Positions 48,755 to 61,009 of a DNA stretch of 64,000 nt are shown here, in pieces. Location of the stretch: the NCBI GenBank assembly GCA_920105625.2, contig OV050032.1:19921981-19985980 (forward strand). The letters run 5' to 3'. The position numbers and the translations under genes are program-made. A model generated the notes under the pieces. That model worked only from the letters and a program-made list of their open reading frames with translations, did no database searches and was not told the origin of the DNA. Within the stretch, counting starts at the first letter, position 1; every line of letters begins with the position of its first letter. The DNA is from Clusia tigrina. Taxonomy: Eukaryota > Arthropoda > Insecta > Diptera > Clusiidae.

Positions 48755-51700
48755 TAGAAATGTGTAGAAGTGTGTGGGCGTGCGTGCGTGCGTGTGGGTA
48801 TGTGTGTGTTTATCTGGATAGAGAGCGTCTTGTTATGTAGACGAGTATTGTCGCTTTAATCGCAGCGGTTGATTGCGATGATGAGGCTTCAAATTGTGGG
48901 TTGTTGGTTGCTGGTTGGTTTGTTCCTTCATTACGAACCCCTTGACGCCTTCACTGCTTGTGTTGTAGTCCTAGTTCAATGCAGTGTAGTTGGTTTCTGT
49001 GGTTGTTATTGTTTCTGCTGCCTGTATGCAAATGAATGCGAAAGCGGTAACACGATAATAGGAAAAATGGGACTGTGTGTATGGGTGTGGGAGTGGGAGT
49101 GGAAATGAAAATTACAACATTTATTTGCTTTTCCAAAACAATATCAAAACTATGATTACCATGCCTAAGTGTGGGGCTGTTATTTGTGGTAGCAGTGCCG
49201 CATTAAAACCCACTTAAAGCTCATTAGCACAGGACACAGAGAAGGCAATCAACAGACTGAGGTTTGGGTAATTCCATGGGTAAGCCATAAATTAGTGTCA
49301 ATGATTCAATGATCTGATATTACTCCGAGCTCATACATATTTGCAATAATTATCTGTGGGCTCCATTAGGCCATCAACGAATACACTCGCACAAGACACC
49401 ATATGCATCAAAATAATAAGGAAAGTTTCCTGTTGAAAGAAATGTGCAATTGAGCCCTTGCAAGAAACAACTGTGTGCAGTTTCTAGAGCTTGACCTGTA
49501 GCCTGGAGATTCTTAAATGTCACTCATATATATATCCATCTAGAGTAGTTGGAACAAGCACATATTCAAGGATGTTTCAATTAAGGAAAAAATAAATCAG
49601 TTCTGCACTCATTGCTGCATGATCTCAGAGCAGAGTCACATTCGACTTCATTTCTCTTGGTTGTCCTAGAGAGTTGCTTCAAGTTGAAGCAGTGCATCTG
49701 ACATTCAGTGATCGTTTTATATGTTTTCTCTTATTGCCCCGACTTCATGTGTCTTTAGTAAATCCTTGGAGCAGCCAAATTACTCACAGTACTTTAGATT
49801 CAAAGCTTCTAGTAGAAGCAGGCTTTCCAATTTTTAGGTGTGTGGCTCGAAACTGAAAAGGAAGCAACGCTTTCAGGCTGGAGTTCACGCGTCCTCGTTG
49901 CTGCTTGCCACATCGGGTATATCGTATGCCCATTCATGACTTGATTTGCATTCTGTCCGGCTTTGTCTACATTCAGCTTTGCAATAAAGTATACTGGCCA
50001 GCAAATGCACCTCCTGTCTCCTACCTACGCGTCCAACTGCACTTTAGTTTTCTTTTCCTCTGCCACCATACCTCTGCAGCTTCTGCGCTACCCACTTGCC
50101 CCAACGATTGTCTCGGATACTCTCCCATCTGCTGTTTCGCACACCTGAGCTCTGGAGCTTTAAATTGCAGCAATCCACTGGTTCCCAACAACTTCACACC
50201 GTCGTCCGTGTCTTAAGGCCTCACAGGTTCACTGCTGAAACTTGCATAAAGTATTCTCTAAATTAATACAAAACAGTGTGCTTAGAGCCGCAATTTGCTC
50301 ATCCTGCAGGAAGTGTCACCGCGGCTAATGCAAATTTAATAAATAATGCACTTGCACTCTGCGCTGGCATACAAAAATTACAGCGCGGTTCTGGGATGAG
50401 GCTGCGGATTCAGTTGGGGATGGGGTCGCGCTATTGTCATCGGGAAGCCTCGCAGTCGGCTCGGTGCATCTGCTGCTGACGGCAGCACTAAATTAAAGTC
50501 TTAAGAACTGAGCGAAAAGTCTTGTAGCTGACATTTCGTGCTCCATTTTTTCCGACAGCAAGGAATGCAACGCGACTTAGTCCAACGGAGAGAAAAACCG
50601 CAGACAAACTTCTGAGACAACGCCGCGTGCACTTTAACTTAGGAGCATTTTAAAGAAGCCGCTGACACGTTAAGTGCTGCTGGCGGTGTTGGTGGTGACG
50701 CTAAAATGTGCAGGAAGGCGAAGGACATCCGCGCCCGTCGGCAAGTGCGCTCACAGCGTCACTGAACTCCATGGCTAGGGCTGAGTCGGTGCATTCGCAG
50801 CCCGACGACAATGGTGGATTGCGCTCAATTTCGTTTCTGATTAAATTCAAACAAAAACCCAGCCAAGCATACCGTGCGACAGGGATAAGAGGGCAACAGA
50901 GGGTACGACATAAAGGACGTATGCACAGCTTGAACGTACTTGGCTGTGTGAGGCTGTGTGAGCGTGTTTCGAATGAGGTGTTGAAGCGCAACATGAACTT
51001 TTTTCCTGTGTGTCTGTGTGTGGTTGTGTGCGCAGGCAAATAGACACATTTGCACTTGCGGCAGTTGCATCGCGTTTTTGCCAATTTGCCCGTGTGCAGA
51101 GTGCTGGCTGATTCTTGCTGCAAATGAAACTGAATTTTTCATAAATCAATTTCGCAATTTGCAAGGCACTCCGCTTTTATGAGCTTGTTGCCGATGCACT
51201 GAGCAGCTGCGATTTTTGCGCACTCCTCGTGTGCTCAGCGCTTTTTATATTGGATATTTCTTGTGTGCTCTGATCGTCAGAATGTTTGCCATATGGCCCG
51301 ACGTATCTCATGTGTTTTTGTAGGCTGCTCAAGCCTCATATTGCCTTTGTGAAGCGTCCAATCAACGTCAGTTCAGGCGGTGACTGCTTCGCTCTTTTCT
51401 GCATATGCGGCACCATGCTCCTTCTCAGGTACACAGCGGGAAGACAATGTAAGCAAAACTCTCATATGAAGTAGAGAGACCACGCTTGTCATGCTACTGA
51501 CCGTTCGCTTGCGAAAGCATCTCCCGACGCCAGAACATGAATGTTTGTCAGCTTAATAAAAAGAGAGTCCCTGAGTCCGGTTCCCTTTTAACTGTATACT
51601 ATTTTTATATTACACTGCGCAGTGTGCTGAAATGAAATTCCTCGCGAACGGGGAGCGGCAGGACACCAGTCTTTAGCAGTATATAATGAGATTTTTGCTC

Positions 51701-54313
51701 GCCGAAACTTCATGGCGCAAGCCGGACGACAAAGCGAAAATGCATTTAATGAGTTTTCTGTTCTTTTATGAGTGACGTGGTTAGCAGGCGGCCGCCGGCT
51801 GCAGCCAGGCACCATTACACAGAACTGTCGTAGTTTGCATGCTGGGAGCAGCTGTGACAAAGGAAGTTGTTGAATTTAATAAAGTGTAAAGCCAGCACAG
51901 TGCGCAAAGAATTGAGAAGTGTGCAATGTGCACAGCAGGAACAACAGCCTGACGTGATTGCCGAATGCTCAGCAGTGGAAGTTGGGCAGCAGCCAGCCAC
52001 CGCCTGCGAGCCAAGGGACCATCTGAGCTAAGCAAACTTGCTGCTTATCAAGCTCAAGTCAAGTGGCAAGTTGGAGGGAGGCAAGCATGAATCCGCTGGG
52101 TAGAGAATACAATGGGCAATAGACTTCCGCCACTTGTCCTCAGAGCCTACTGGAATTCTTCGGTAAATGCCGCAGCAGGCAGTAAGCGTACAGCTTGTTC
52201 CGTGTTCTCTTGCCCCACATTTCCGAGTGCTTCATTGACAAGCTTCTAGTTTGTTGGTCCTTCGTTCAGGAATGCACAGGTGCAACAAATGCGACCATTT
52301 GCAGCCATATCCAAGTTCCTCAAGCAAACACTGTCCATATGGAATGTATACATTAAGAAACAGCAAGAAAAGGTGTGGACAGGGAAGAGGAAGGGTCGCA
52401 AATTCCGCAGACGACTGACTTCATATGAAGCGTACATATTCGAAATATGCGTACATATTCGAAATATGCAGACACCCAAATGCACACACAGCATTCAAAC
52501 TCTGGCAGGCGGGAATACCGCGAACAACAATGAGCGGCATAAGACCAGCGGAATCCTGTAGAAATATGAGTCGAATAACAAAAAGTAGCTGTGCTTGTGT
52601 GTGGACTCGCGACGCACGGTGAACGACAAACGAAGAACGGTTGGCGGGAGCTTACCAGCTCGCCCGCCCCCAGGAGCCTCATGAAGGATATGCATATGAC
52701 ATTGGGTTGTGCGATTGGGCCATGTCTTGTCGCAGGCATGAGCCGCTAATTTATGCGTTTTTAAAACAGAGCATTTCGCAGACTTTCAAATTGAAATTCA
52801 AATTTAAATGCCAGGCTGCAATGGATACAAGTTCCACTTCCGCTTGCAGGCTGAATGTTTGGTCTCTGACGTTGCCAGCCACGCCACTCACAGCGGTACT
52901 GCACGGTCGCAACCCACAATCAGACTAGTTTTAAATCATTGCTAAAGTTCTTCGCAGGATACGAATTTCACATTAAAGAAAAGAAATACACACGCACTCT
53001 GACACTAATTCATACGCAGCTGTGTTGCATGAGAAGTCTTAATGTGATTTTCCCCCTTCTGTTGTAATTGTTGCGGTTGGATTTGCATGATTTGTAAATC
53101 GTTTTGACTGTCTGGGGTCATAGCGTAAATCGTGTGCGTTTTCGGCAGGACCTCTGCAATGATTGCGCCCATTTGCTGCGGCGAATGACTGCTTCTGCAA
53201 TAAGAAGATTCCCACGGCCGACGCAAAGAACAAAGGCATCCATCAATGAGCAGAGTGACCCAGGAAATAGGGCTCAGAGTAGAATAACAATCAACCAGCT
53301 CGATTCAGTGGATTGAGTAAGGTTGGTGTCGGTAACAGTAAAAGGAGTTCAATGTAAAAAATAGTAAACAAATTGTATCGACACACCTCTGACTTTAAGT
53401 GAAGCTTTACCATTGAAAACAGTTTATTTGACGCAGCCAAGGTAAAAGTCAACCAGCACAGATTACAGCCAAGAGTACATCAACCAGCACAGCCAGATAT
53501 AAATTAAAGAAGCGGAATAAGAAAGGGAATGAAATGAGTCCCAAGACTGAGAGCTTGGATTTTTTCACTATTAGCAACCCTACGTAATCCTTCCATATTC
53601 CTTGAAGTGATCAGATTTGAACGAAAGGCTGGGAGACGCCACATATGGCAATTGGAGACAATCGCCTCGATTATATTCGTTTCGCCGGGATTCTTAACAG
53701 CCTTTCCAGTGATGTAAGACCACAGTCTCATTTCACAGCCCGTATAGGTAGACGGATGCTCTTGAGCTAGGAGTGGCCATACCCAAGTGAGCCTTTTGCG
53801 TGCTTGCACAGATCACATTCATCCATCTGAATAATGATTGCCAGTATTGGGCGATTACCAAGCATAGATTATCAAATAGTTTGGGGTGAAATAAAAAATA
53901 TATATAGAAGTACTTCTCCCCGTACACCCCCTCCCCCTGCACACTTTAATTCTTTAACGAGCTGACGAAGACTCCCAAAAAAATACAAAATAATTGGATG
54001 ACATGCTGTCGTAGAAATGTGCATTAAAACAAGCCACCAAACAACCACACAGCCCCGGAGTGTCACTGAGCCGGACATGAGAAACGCCTGCCACAAAAGG
54101 CCAATTTTTTCCAAAGCACGCAACGGGTGCCACCGACTTTGTTCCGCATATTGTGGCAATATCTCCAAATTGCATTATCACCACTGAATCGGTGCTGCGT
54201 CACCCAAACTCAAGAGTAACATGATCTAAAATCCTCAGGATAATGCAAGACACAAGTTCACCAAAAAGTACAACAACAAAAACTCAAAGAACACCACTGT
54301 AAGGGACTTACCA
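46698..54313. other. Upstream or intronic DNA without a recognised gene
   Basis: Contents are GT microsatellites at about 47697-47739 and 48721-48750, a 19-bp direct duplication at 52431-52468, and many short frames without motifs. If the promoter at 55483 serves DIP-delta, this is part of its first intron. Confidence 0.5.
52431..52468. repeat. 19-bp direct tandem duplication
   Basis: The word CGTACATATTCGAAATATG occurs twice, back to back and identical. Confidence 0.9.
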
Positions 54314-55483
54314 GGAATAGTAGATGCGACAACTGCTGAATCCAACTGGAATATGAGTATGCGAGGATGTGGCCAGCTGTGGCGAGGGCTGCGAAGGTGT
54401 GGAGTAGCAACGATGCGATGCGCGCGCGGCTGCCTCAACGCAGGAAGCAGCGCGTAGCAGCAAACACAAAGCGAAACAGGCGCTGCACAACTGCTACGTG
54501 AGCGGATGATTGCCAGCGGCGAAAACAACGTTGCAAGAAGGCAATTTACCGACGGGTGCGATTTATTCTTTATTTACGGTCCTCGAAGATTTCCTGCAAA
54601 AATGTAATCAAATGGAGTTTTATGGGACGCAAGGAGCCACGGTTGCCAGAAATAAGAAACAAAAGACTAAAACAAAAAACCCACGAAACGAAAAGCTGGC
54701 AGAAATCCTGGCGCATGTTTGCAATCGGAAATGGACGTTTAATGCACACGAAATGCAGCAGCCAGGATGCTGCACAGGATATCAACAGAGGGGCAAACAA
54801 AATATGCCCTCCAAGAATAATTGCAATGAAAATGCACCCATCATAAGAACACCAGCAGCAGAGGTGATGGTGGTGGCAGTGGCTCCAGCGAAAGCCGCCG
54901 GTGCCAAGTATCGGCATTGGAATCTGTAACGGAAGCGGAAATGCCGTGGCCATGGCAATGGCAACGGAAGCAGCAGGTAACGCTGTTTAATGCAACATGA
55001 GGAATTGCACTGCTTTTTATGGCTCACGCTCGATCGCCGTCGCCACCACTGCCACCATAAGCAGTCGGCTGTCTTACTGCGGATTTAAAAAGGATTTATG
55101 GGGCCAGTGTGCCACTGAGCCACGTGACTCCAGGCCGCGAAAGTTCGCTGGCAACTTTATTGCGAATATCGTCAATAATAAAGACATTAAGTGCAGCAAT
55201 AAAAGAGCAATGCAAATGAAAGCAACGCCAATCGACACCGAAGCAGAGCTCCTTGCGCCAGAAACTTTGAGTTTGATTTCAATTTTTAATGCGCCGTCCG
55301 CTTCGGAGCCGTCGCTCTCGAAACAGCTACGGCGCTCGCGTTCGCCTTTCGCGGGTCTTGTTTGAATTGTTGAACTAGCTGCTGCCACAGCACACTCACA
55401 CACTCACTGAGACAGATGCTAACACTGTGTACACTATGCACGAACGACACACGTCCACTTCCGGCGCCTGCTTAAGTCGAACT
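54314..55483 (-). other. Candidate 5' non-coding exon of DIP-delta
   Basis: The region runs from the candidate transcription start down to a strong donor, CCTG|GTAAGT, at 54314. A nearer donor (TCA|GTGAGT at 55408) could give a 76-nt first exon instead. No conserved reading frame is seen here. Assignment to DIP-delta rests only on strand and position. Confidence 0.35.
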
Positions 55484-55485
55484 GA
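55451..55485 (-). promoter_or_regulatory. Candidate core promoter (Inr + DPE)
   Basis: On the minus strand an initiator TCAGTT has its A(+1) at 55483. At exactly +28 to +33 the sequence is GGACGT, a full match to the downstream promoter element RGWYVT. No TATA box precedes it. The surroundings are GC-richer than most of the window. The site is upstream of DIP-delta on its strand, so it is a reasonable distal promoter for that gene; this is inference. Confidence 0.5.
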
Positions 55486-58230
55486 TTTGGAAACAGCAGT
55501 TGGTGCGCTTCATTGGTTGGTATACGTACAGCAGTTGCCTTCGTCCTGATTGCGAAACGACTGTGTTCGTGTTGCTTTCACGCGCGTCGCACGTCCTGTT
55601 GGCCAAGAGCTTTCGTCGCCTGTGCCACTGGCTGTGTAGCGCTGCCGCCGCATGCGACTGTGGTGTTCGTGATGTGCTCGCTCGCTGAAGAGAGCCGCAA
55701 GAGAGAGCGGAGGCGTTCGAAAGCTTCCGAAGTGATACTGCTGGCGTGTACGATTCCCTGCTGGTCATACAAAACGCACGGCGAAGCGCATCGCATTGCT
55801 TCGCGTCGCATCGTGGTGTATGGCGACGAGTTGTCTTCGGCTCGTTAACCTACCTCAACATGAAAAACGGCGAATGACGTGGTTAGGGCACTTCTGTTTC
55901 AGTTTTAAGAGAGTTTGCTCGGCGCGTTCGGGCAATGGATCTGTTCAATTGCTGCTAAGCCGCCCACAAGCAGGACCTACTCTTCACTGAGGCCCGACTA
56001 TCAGCGCAAATGGAGAATTGCCCTGCTTTAAGAAGAAATGGGCCAAGCACACGGAAGCCTAGTACCCGGTGTCACAGTTGGTTGAAAAACATTAGTGCGG
56101 AGATGAAGTATCTGGCGATTTAAGCTGAAAAATCAGAGAGCCCACTTCGTACTACAACTATCGGGAGGAGCAGCGGTTAAAGTTTGTTAACTTAATGAGA
56201 TATTGATATTTATTCCGTTGTGAAAATCCTCTCAGCAGTGGAATTTTGCGTGTATTGCATTACTATATTCCATTAATCCCCTGCATTGAATCATCCTATT
56301 GAAGCTATATAATTAATCCGCATTTAAGATGAATATTGAAGAGCCACACCAAGCTTGCTGGAATACAGCTTCCTTCAGTCAAGCTTAATGCTAAGAATTA
56401 TTACTCTGTGTGGCCCATTCAGCCACAAAAGGACCCCTCAGTGCAATACGATGAAATCATTGCTTAATTCCGGACTCTGCAATGGCCTACAAAGAAACCG
56501 GAAGGAAATCAGAACTGAAGAGAAAACCTCTTTGTTATCTTGGCTAAAATCATCTGACTCCAAGGTCCAAGTTCCGGCTCCAACTTAGGACATTTGGGTC
56601 TAATTATCACAACCGGCGCGCTGGTGCGTTCTCTTTCATTGTGATTTCTTCCTGCGAACATTTTATCCGGACCGCCACTTACTCTGCCCTCTTTGCGGGC
56701 GCATGCGTCGCTCTTTCGAACGTAACACGTGCAACTTGATTTCAAAACAAACCGAGTCGAAAAGATTCGAGCATCAGAAATCCACTTGGAGCAGCGGGCG
56801 CCACAGCCGCACGCAAATAGCGACACTGCCTCGGCACGTGGCACACGGCACTGGGCAAACGTAATCAGGAGTCCGCTAAAGCGTCAAGCGCCTCGTTGCT
56901 GCTGTTATTGTCGGCAGATAATGCCACGAAGGCAATCGTAGGCATCAAAAGGCAGCTGAAAAGAAGTACATAAATCTCATTGGCTAAGAATAATTCGGAG
57001 GCGCCAGCGCGGCGTAGGGTGGCGTAGGCCTAAGTGCCGTTGCGTGTGGATGGTCGGCGAGAGGGAAGGACGTGTTGTGATACCCGCCAGGAAGCGGAGA
57101 GCCTTCTCGCCTACCTGCCTGCTCTGCTGTGCCGTACGAAAGACAGTTTTATTTTTATTTTAGGGGTTGTTAAAAATTCATGGCAAATAAATGCTCAGCA
57201 CCAGAGCAGCAGAATCCGAACGACTTTCGACTTTCGTCTTGACGGCTGCTCCTCTGGTTCTTATATTTGTTCATGTCGTTTTCTTGGAACAACTGCACAA
57301 GGGAGCGACAGTGGCAAGGGTGGTTTTATTGTCTTGCGTGTTCTCGGTCTCCGCTGCCTCGATGCTTAATTGCCTTTAAATCGTGTTGGACAATGCGAAC
57401 GGCTCGAGTTCGCTGCCGCAGCCTTGACCCAGTTGTACTTGCAGACCGTCACCCAGGTCGCCTTTCCTCGTCTTCTTCTTTGAACCAGCTCAGTTGCACA
57501 CTCAGATGGCAGCTGCAGCAGGTGGTGCAGGCATAGCGAAATTGGTCACGGCATGGCGGAGCATTCGTGCGACTTTCATTGCGCTTAATTGAAAATTATC
57601 GGTTGCCCGCGTGGGTCTAGGGCGGCAGTGGCAGGAAATGAGGAATCAAAATTAATGGCACAATTGGAATGAAATTTGTGTAGAATTGATGGGAGCAACC
57701 CAAAATTGCTCTACACTGAACGCCAATAGGCAACACTGCCAGGGGCTGGCAGGGAAAGGGTTTCCAGACAGCTGCTCAGCCATATTCCCACACAATAGTA
57801 TGTTTTCGGAGCTTCCGGCAAAGGAGCAGCAGGAGCAAACCGCAATTCCCACAGCCGTATTGGTTACCACATGCTTGTCAGAGTTCGCACGTTGCGAGTC
57901 TGACTTGCGGGTTTATGTTTTGAGTGGTCTTAGTGACTTAGTGGGTGTTTTGACTTGGGTGAGAGGCAAGGGAAGGCGCGAGATCAGATATGGATTGAGT
58001 TTTGAGTGTGATCCTTAGGCTGTGTACGCAGGGGGAAGGCAAGATAAGACAAAGACTGGGTTGTACCAAAACTGCGATGCAAAGTAAGGCTTGGATTGTT
58101 GGGATTTGGACCTTTACCAGTTTGGCCTTATCGGTGTGTGTGTTTGCAAGGGACTACGCTAGGACTTGTTTAACGATTGTATCAATTAGAAAGTCAAGTT
58201 GTAATAAATACAAATAAAACACTTGAAAAT
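55484..58230. other. Region upstream of the candidate promoter
   Basis: 55.5-55.85 kb is GC-rich with long but motif-free frames on both strands, as expected near an insect promoter. The rest (56-58.2 kb) shows no recognisable gene or transposon coding sequence. Confidence 0.45.
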
Positions 58231-58297
58231 ACATTTTGTTACGAACCTCGGACACCGCTGAGAATACCCCAGTGTAAATAAGTTCGTTACAAAATGT
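58231..58297. repeat. LTR-like micro-palindrome
   Basis: ACATTTTGTTACGAAC and, 35 bp on, GTTCGTTACAAAATGT are inverted copies (15 of 16). Within them TGTTACGAAC...GTTCGTTACA has the TG..CA ends of an LTR. It sits at the 3' edge of the minus-strand gypsy remnant, so it may be an LTR collapsed by deletion. Confidence 0.5.
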
Positions 58298-60124
58298 TCA
58301 TCATTACAACAAAGCTTTCAACTATGAAAAGTAAACCTGGAAAGAAACAAAATGATCCATTAAAGAAGTGTATATAACTCCTTCAGATATCTCTAACCAG
58401 CAATTTTAAATTCTATTCTTGCCAAATCTCCTCTTGTTAGCAAAAAAAGACTTGCATAGATTACTTCCACTATGTCATTGTGCTGTTCAGCTGCTCTACT
58501 ATGAATGCCCAATTCATAGTTCCTTCCCTTCTCCATCCATTCTTGAATCAGTTCTATATCCGTCAATGTTCTACTATACATCATTGATAGACATAGTATG
58601 TCTCGTCGAGGAGGCATCTCACCTTTGCCTCATACTATCTCTGTTCGCCTTATTTGCGAGCTTTCAAAATATTGCCCATGGGACATTCCTTTAATCGGCA
58701 GTAAATTAAATATTCTTATCCATGCGGTTTTCCTGCGCCGAGAGAACTGCTTTCCACGAAATTTTCTTATACAATTGAGTGACATTCAATTTGTGATTGA
58801 TTGTTTACAATTTCTTCACACAAGCAAACAAAATAAAGCGCCGTGTCCAATACATGAATGTTAATTTTGTTCACTTTTGACCAATAACTTCGTGATATGA
58901 AGCAAATCGGTTTACCTGGACCTTGTGTGACCAACTTCATCGTAGTACATGTTCCTCTATTGCTTCAGGGATATTAAAAAGCATCATACGAGTATTAATA
59001 TCTTTCTTTTTATTTATAACCCCATTCTCCATGTTCAGTTTTTTCTAAACTGTTCCGTAGTCCATCCAAATGTCTGTCTCTACCCTGGCATATGATAAAG
59101 TTTCCCCGAAGATATTTATTTCTATACCCATAGGATAGTATTGCGACTCAAAGCTCCAACATGTCATGAGCGATGCCCCAAAACATAATCATAGTTTTCA
59201 AGTTCCAATGTCCACCTTGCTGTACAGGGAATCAACTCCATTTTGCTAAGTGTCATCGCCACAGAGTTACAACAATTTGCTTGTTGGAGATACACACCAA
59301 ATCGTGTTTGTATACTAATGGTGGTTAGAGTTTCCAACTCGCAGTTATAATATGTCGATTCAGCTTAAGTGGTTCTTTCGAATAATAAAAAGTGGAATGC
59401 ATTTAACATCTCCCCTCTTGTTGCATCAAAATCGCCCCTAACCCTAACTAAGTACTTGCGTAGCATTGTTATTCCGTATGGTCCTTAGGGTCATATAACG
59501 ACAGAATTGGTACGAACGTGCTTAATTCGGTTGGGTCAAAACAAAATTGTTTAGTCCTTTTAAGAAGGTCATTTAATGGCTTAGCTATGGCTGAAATATT
59601 TTTCACTTGCATTCACAAATCTCTGAAGAGTGGATGGGGTATTTCTCAGTCCTTACTGCATCCTCAAAACTCATTGTCCTAGAACCGTAAAATGCTACGT
59701 ATACTTCAGAATCACTGCATGCAGAGAGTTCAATGAGATCATCAATCAGTTTTAGTTTCTGTAGTTACGATTTCTCCGCATACGATAACCGCCTTGGGGG
59801 ACATTTTCCAAAATTTGCAATTAGCTTTTGTTAGAAAATATAATTTTGCAGCAGGAAGTTCAGTTAATATCGCCTGCTTAGGTACAGAAGATCTCTGGGT
59901 GAAGCTGATTGGGGTATCCGAATCTCTAAAGTACACTAAAGGCAAGTTAACACTACAAGGTGCAGGACAAAGTAAACAGGACTTTTTTAAAGTAGGTGTC
60001 TCTAGTGAGGCCATCTATTGGCACTTACATACGTCAGAAAGATAGATCCCTTACTGATGTACTGTCAATAATAGAAGCGGAGTAATTGCGTCTGAAGTGC
60101 CAGTATGTTTGTGTCATAGGCACA

Positions 60125-60300
60125 AAAATCATCAGCGAACAAAGAGCTATTCTTAAGTTTTGTTGTAAAATTGGAAAAACTGTTAAGGAAACGTTTCAAT
60201 TGATGAACCCAGTTTATGGTGACGATTGTATATCCCGGAGTATAATTTGCTACAACAAAGATATTTATCTTACGTATACTTCTCTACCACATGCACACCT
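60125..60300 (+). mobile_element. Mariner HTH_48 domain fragment
   Basis: The plus-strand frame reads SEQRAILKFCCKIGKTVKET, then FQLMNPVYGDDCISRS. This matches the N-terminal DNA-binding helix-turn-helix of mariner transposases of the HTH_48 type. The following residues diverge and there is no catalytic part. It lies between the gag-like and pol-like parts of the gypsy remnant. Confidence 0.7.
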
Positions 60301-60541
60301 CTTTTTCTCCCTGAGCAAGCATCTATGCAATGCTCCATACTACCACAACCGTAGCCAGCGCCGAAAGTGCGACAGTTGAGTTTCGCACGTATAGCACTGC
60401 ATCTTGGCCTGCATTCTCAAATCAGAATTCACAACTGCATCGAGCACTCCTTCTTTAATACAATCTATTAGTTCTTATTAATCGATTTGTACGCTTGTTG
60501 CTATAATTAATTTGTCGTTGTTGTATTCGACGAAACTTTCA

Positions 60542-61009
60542 TTATACGCTCTCCTTAATGTAGTTTGGCTTAGAGTGTAGCCTCATTAGTAATTTACCCT
60601 TTAGTTTCCATACAAATAATATACGAAAGCCATCTTCATTAAAGGCATACATCCTTGCAACGGTTCGGAAATCCTTAACCCAACCATTGACATCAGAGTC
60701 GCCTCCATAATCCGGTACCAAGTCTTTCAATACATTCAATGAAAGAGCTGAGTCAAAATAGTAGCAGCAGGTGCAGCAGACGCCACCATAGTGATGAAAG
60801 CCGATTTCTCCAACATCTTCTATCTTAGCAACAGTTCTGTTTCGCGGCGAAGAATAACCAACTCTCTCTTTGGGCCCGATTCCAACATGGGGAGACAAAA
60901 CAAATATTAAATAAACAACTTCGGAATGAAAGCATCTTATCAACAGCTTTAACAACAGACATTTTCTGGAATTAACAAAGATATGGTAAACTAGAGGGTT
61001 TCCCAACAA
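60542..61009 (-). pseudogene. Gypsy gag-like fragment
   Basis: The 155-codon frame has the capsid-type stretch with YGGDSDVNGWVKDF, TVARMYAFNEDG and KLKGKLLMRLHSKPNYI. These resemble the Gag of Ty3/gypsy elements, where this part helps assemble the particle. No CCHC knuckle is present and the frame ends where the capsid domain should continue. Confidence 0.6.

Larger units (their letters stand above)
58390..61009 (-). mobile_element. Decayed Ty3/gypsy retrotransposon
   Basis: On the minus strand a gag-like frame (60542-61009) reads VPDYGGDSDVNGWVKDF, then FRILFVWKLKGKLLMRLHS. Lower down, in broken frames, are RT-connection and RNase H signatures: LSLYDPK near 59490, CELETL near 59340, ARWTLELENYDYVLGH near 59210, and ALSRN near 59130. 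The order gag then pol agrees with minus-strand orientation. An integrase-like H...GH remnant near 58850 is doubtful. No intact frame remains and no clear LTR pair is seen. Confidence 0.7.

Noticed and set aside
55513..55848. Arg/Ala-rich frames upstream of the promoter
   Set aside because: Frames are open on both strands because the DNA is GC-rich; no domain is visible.
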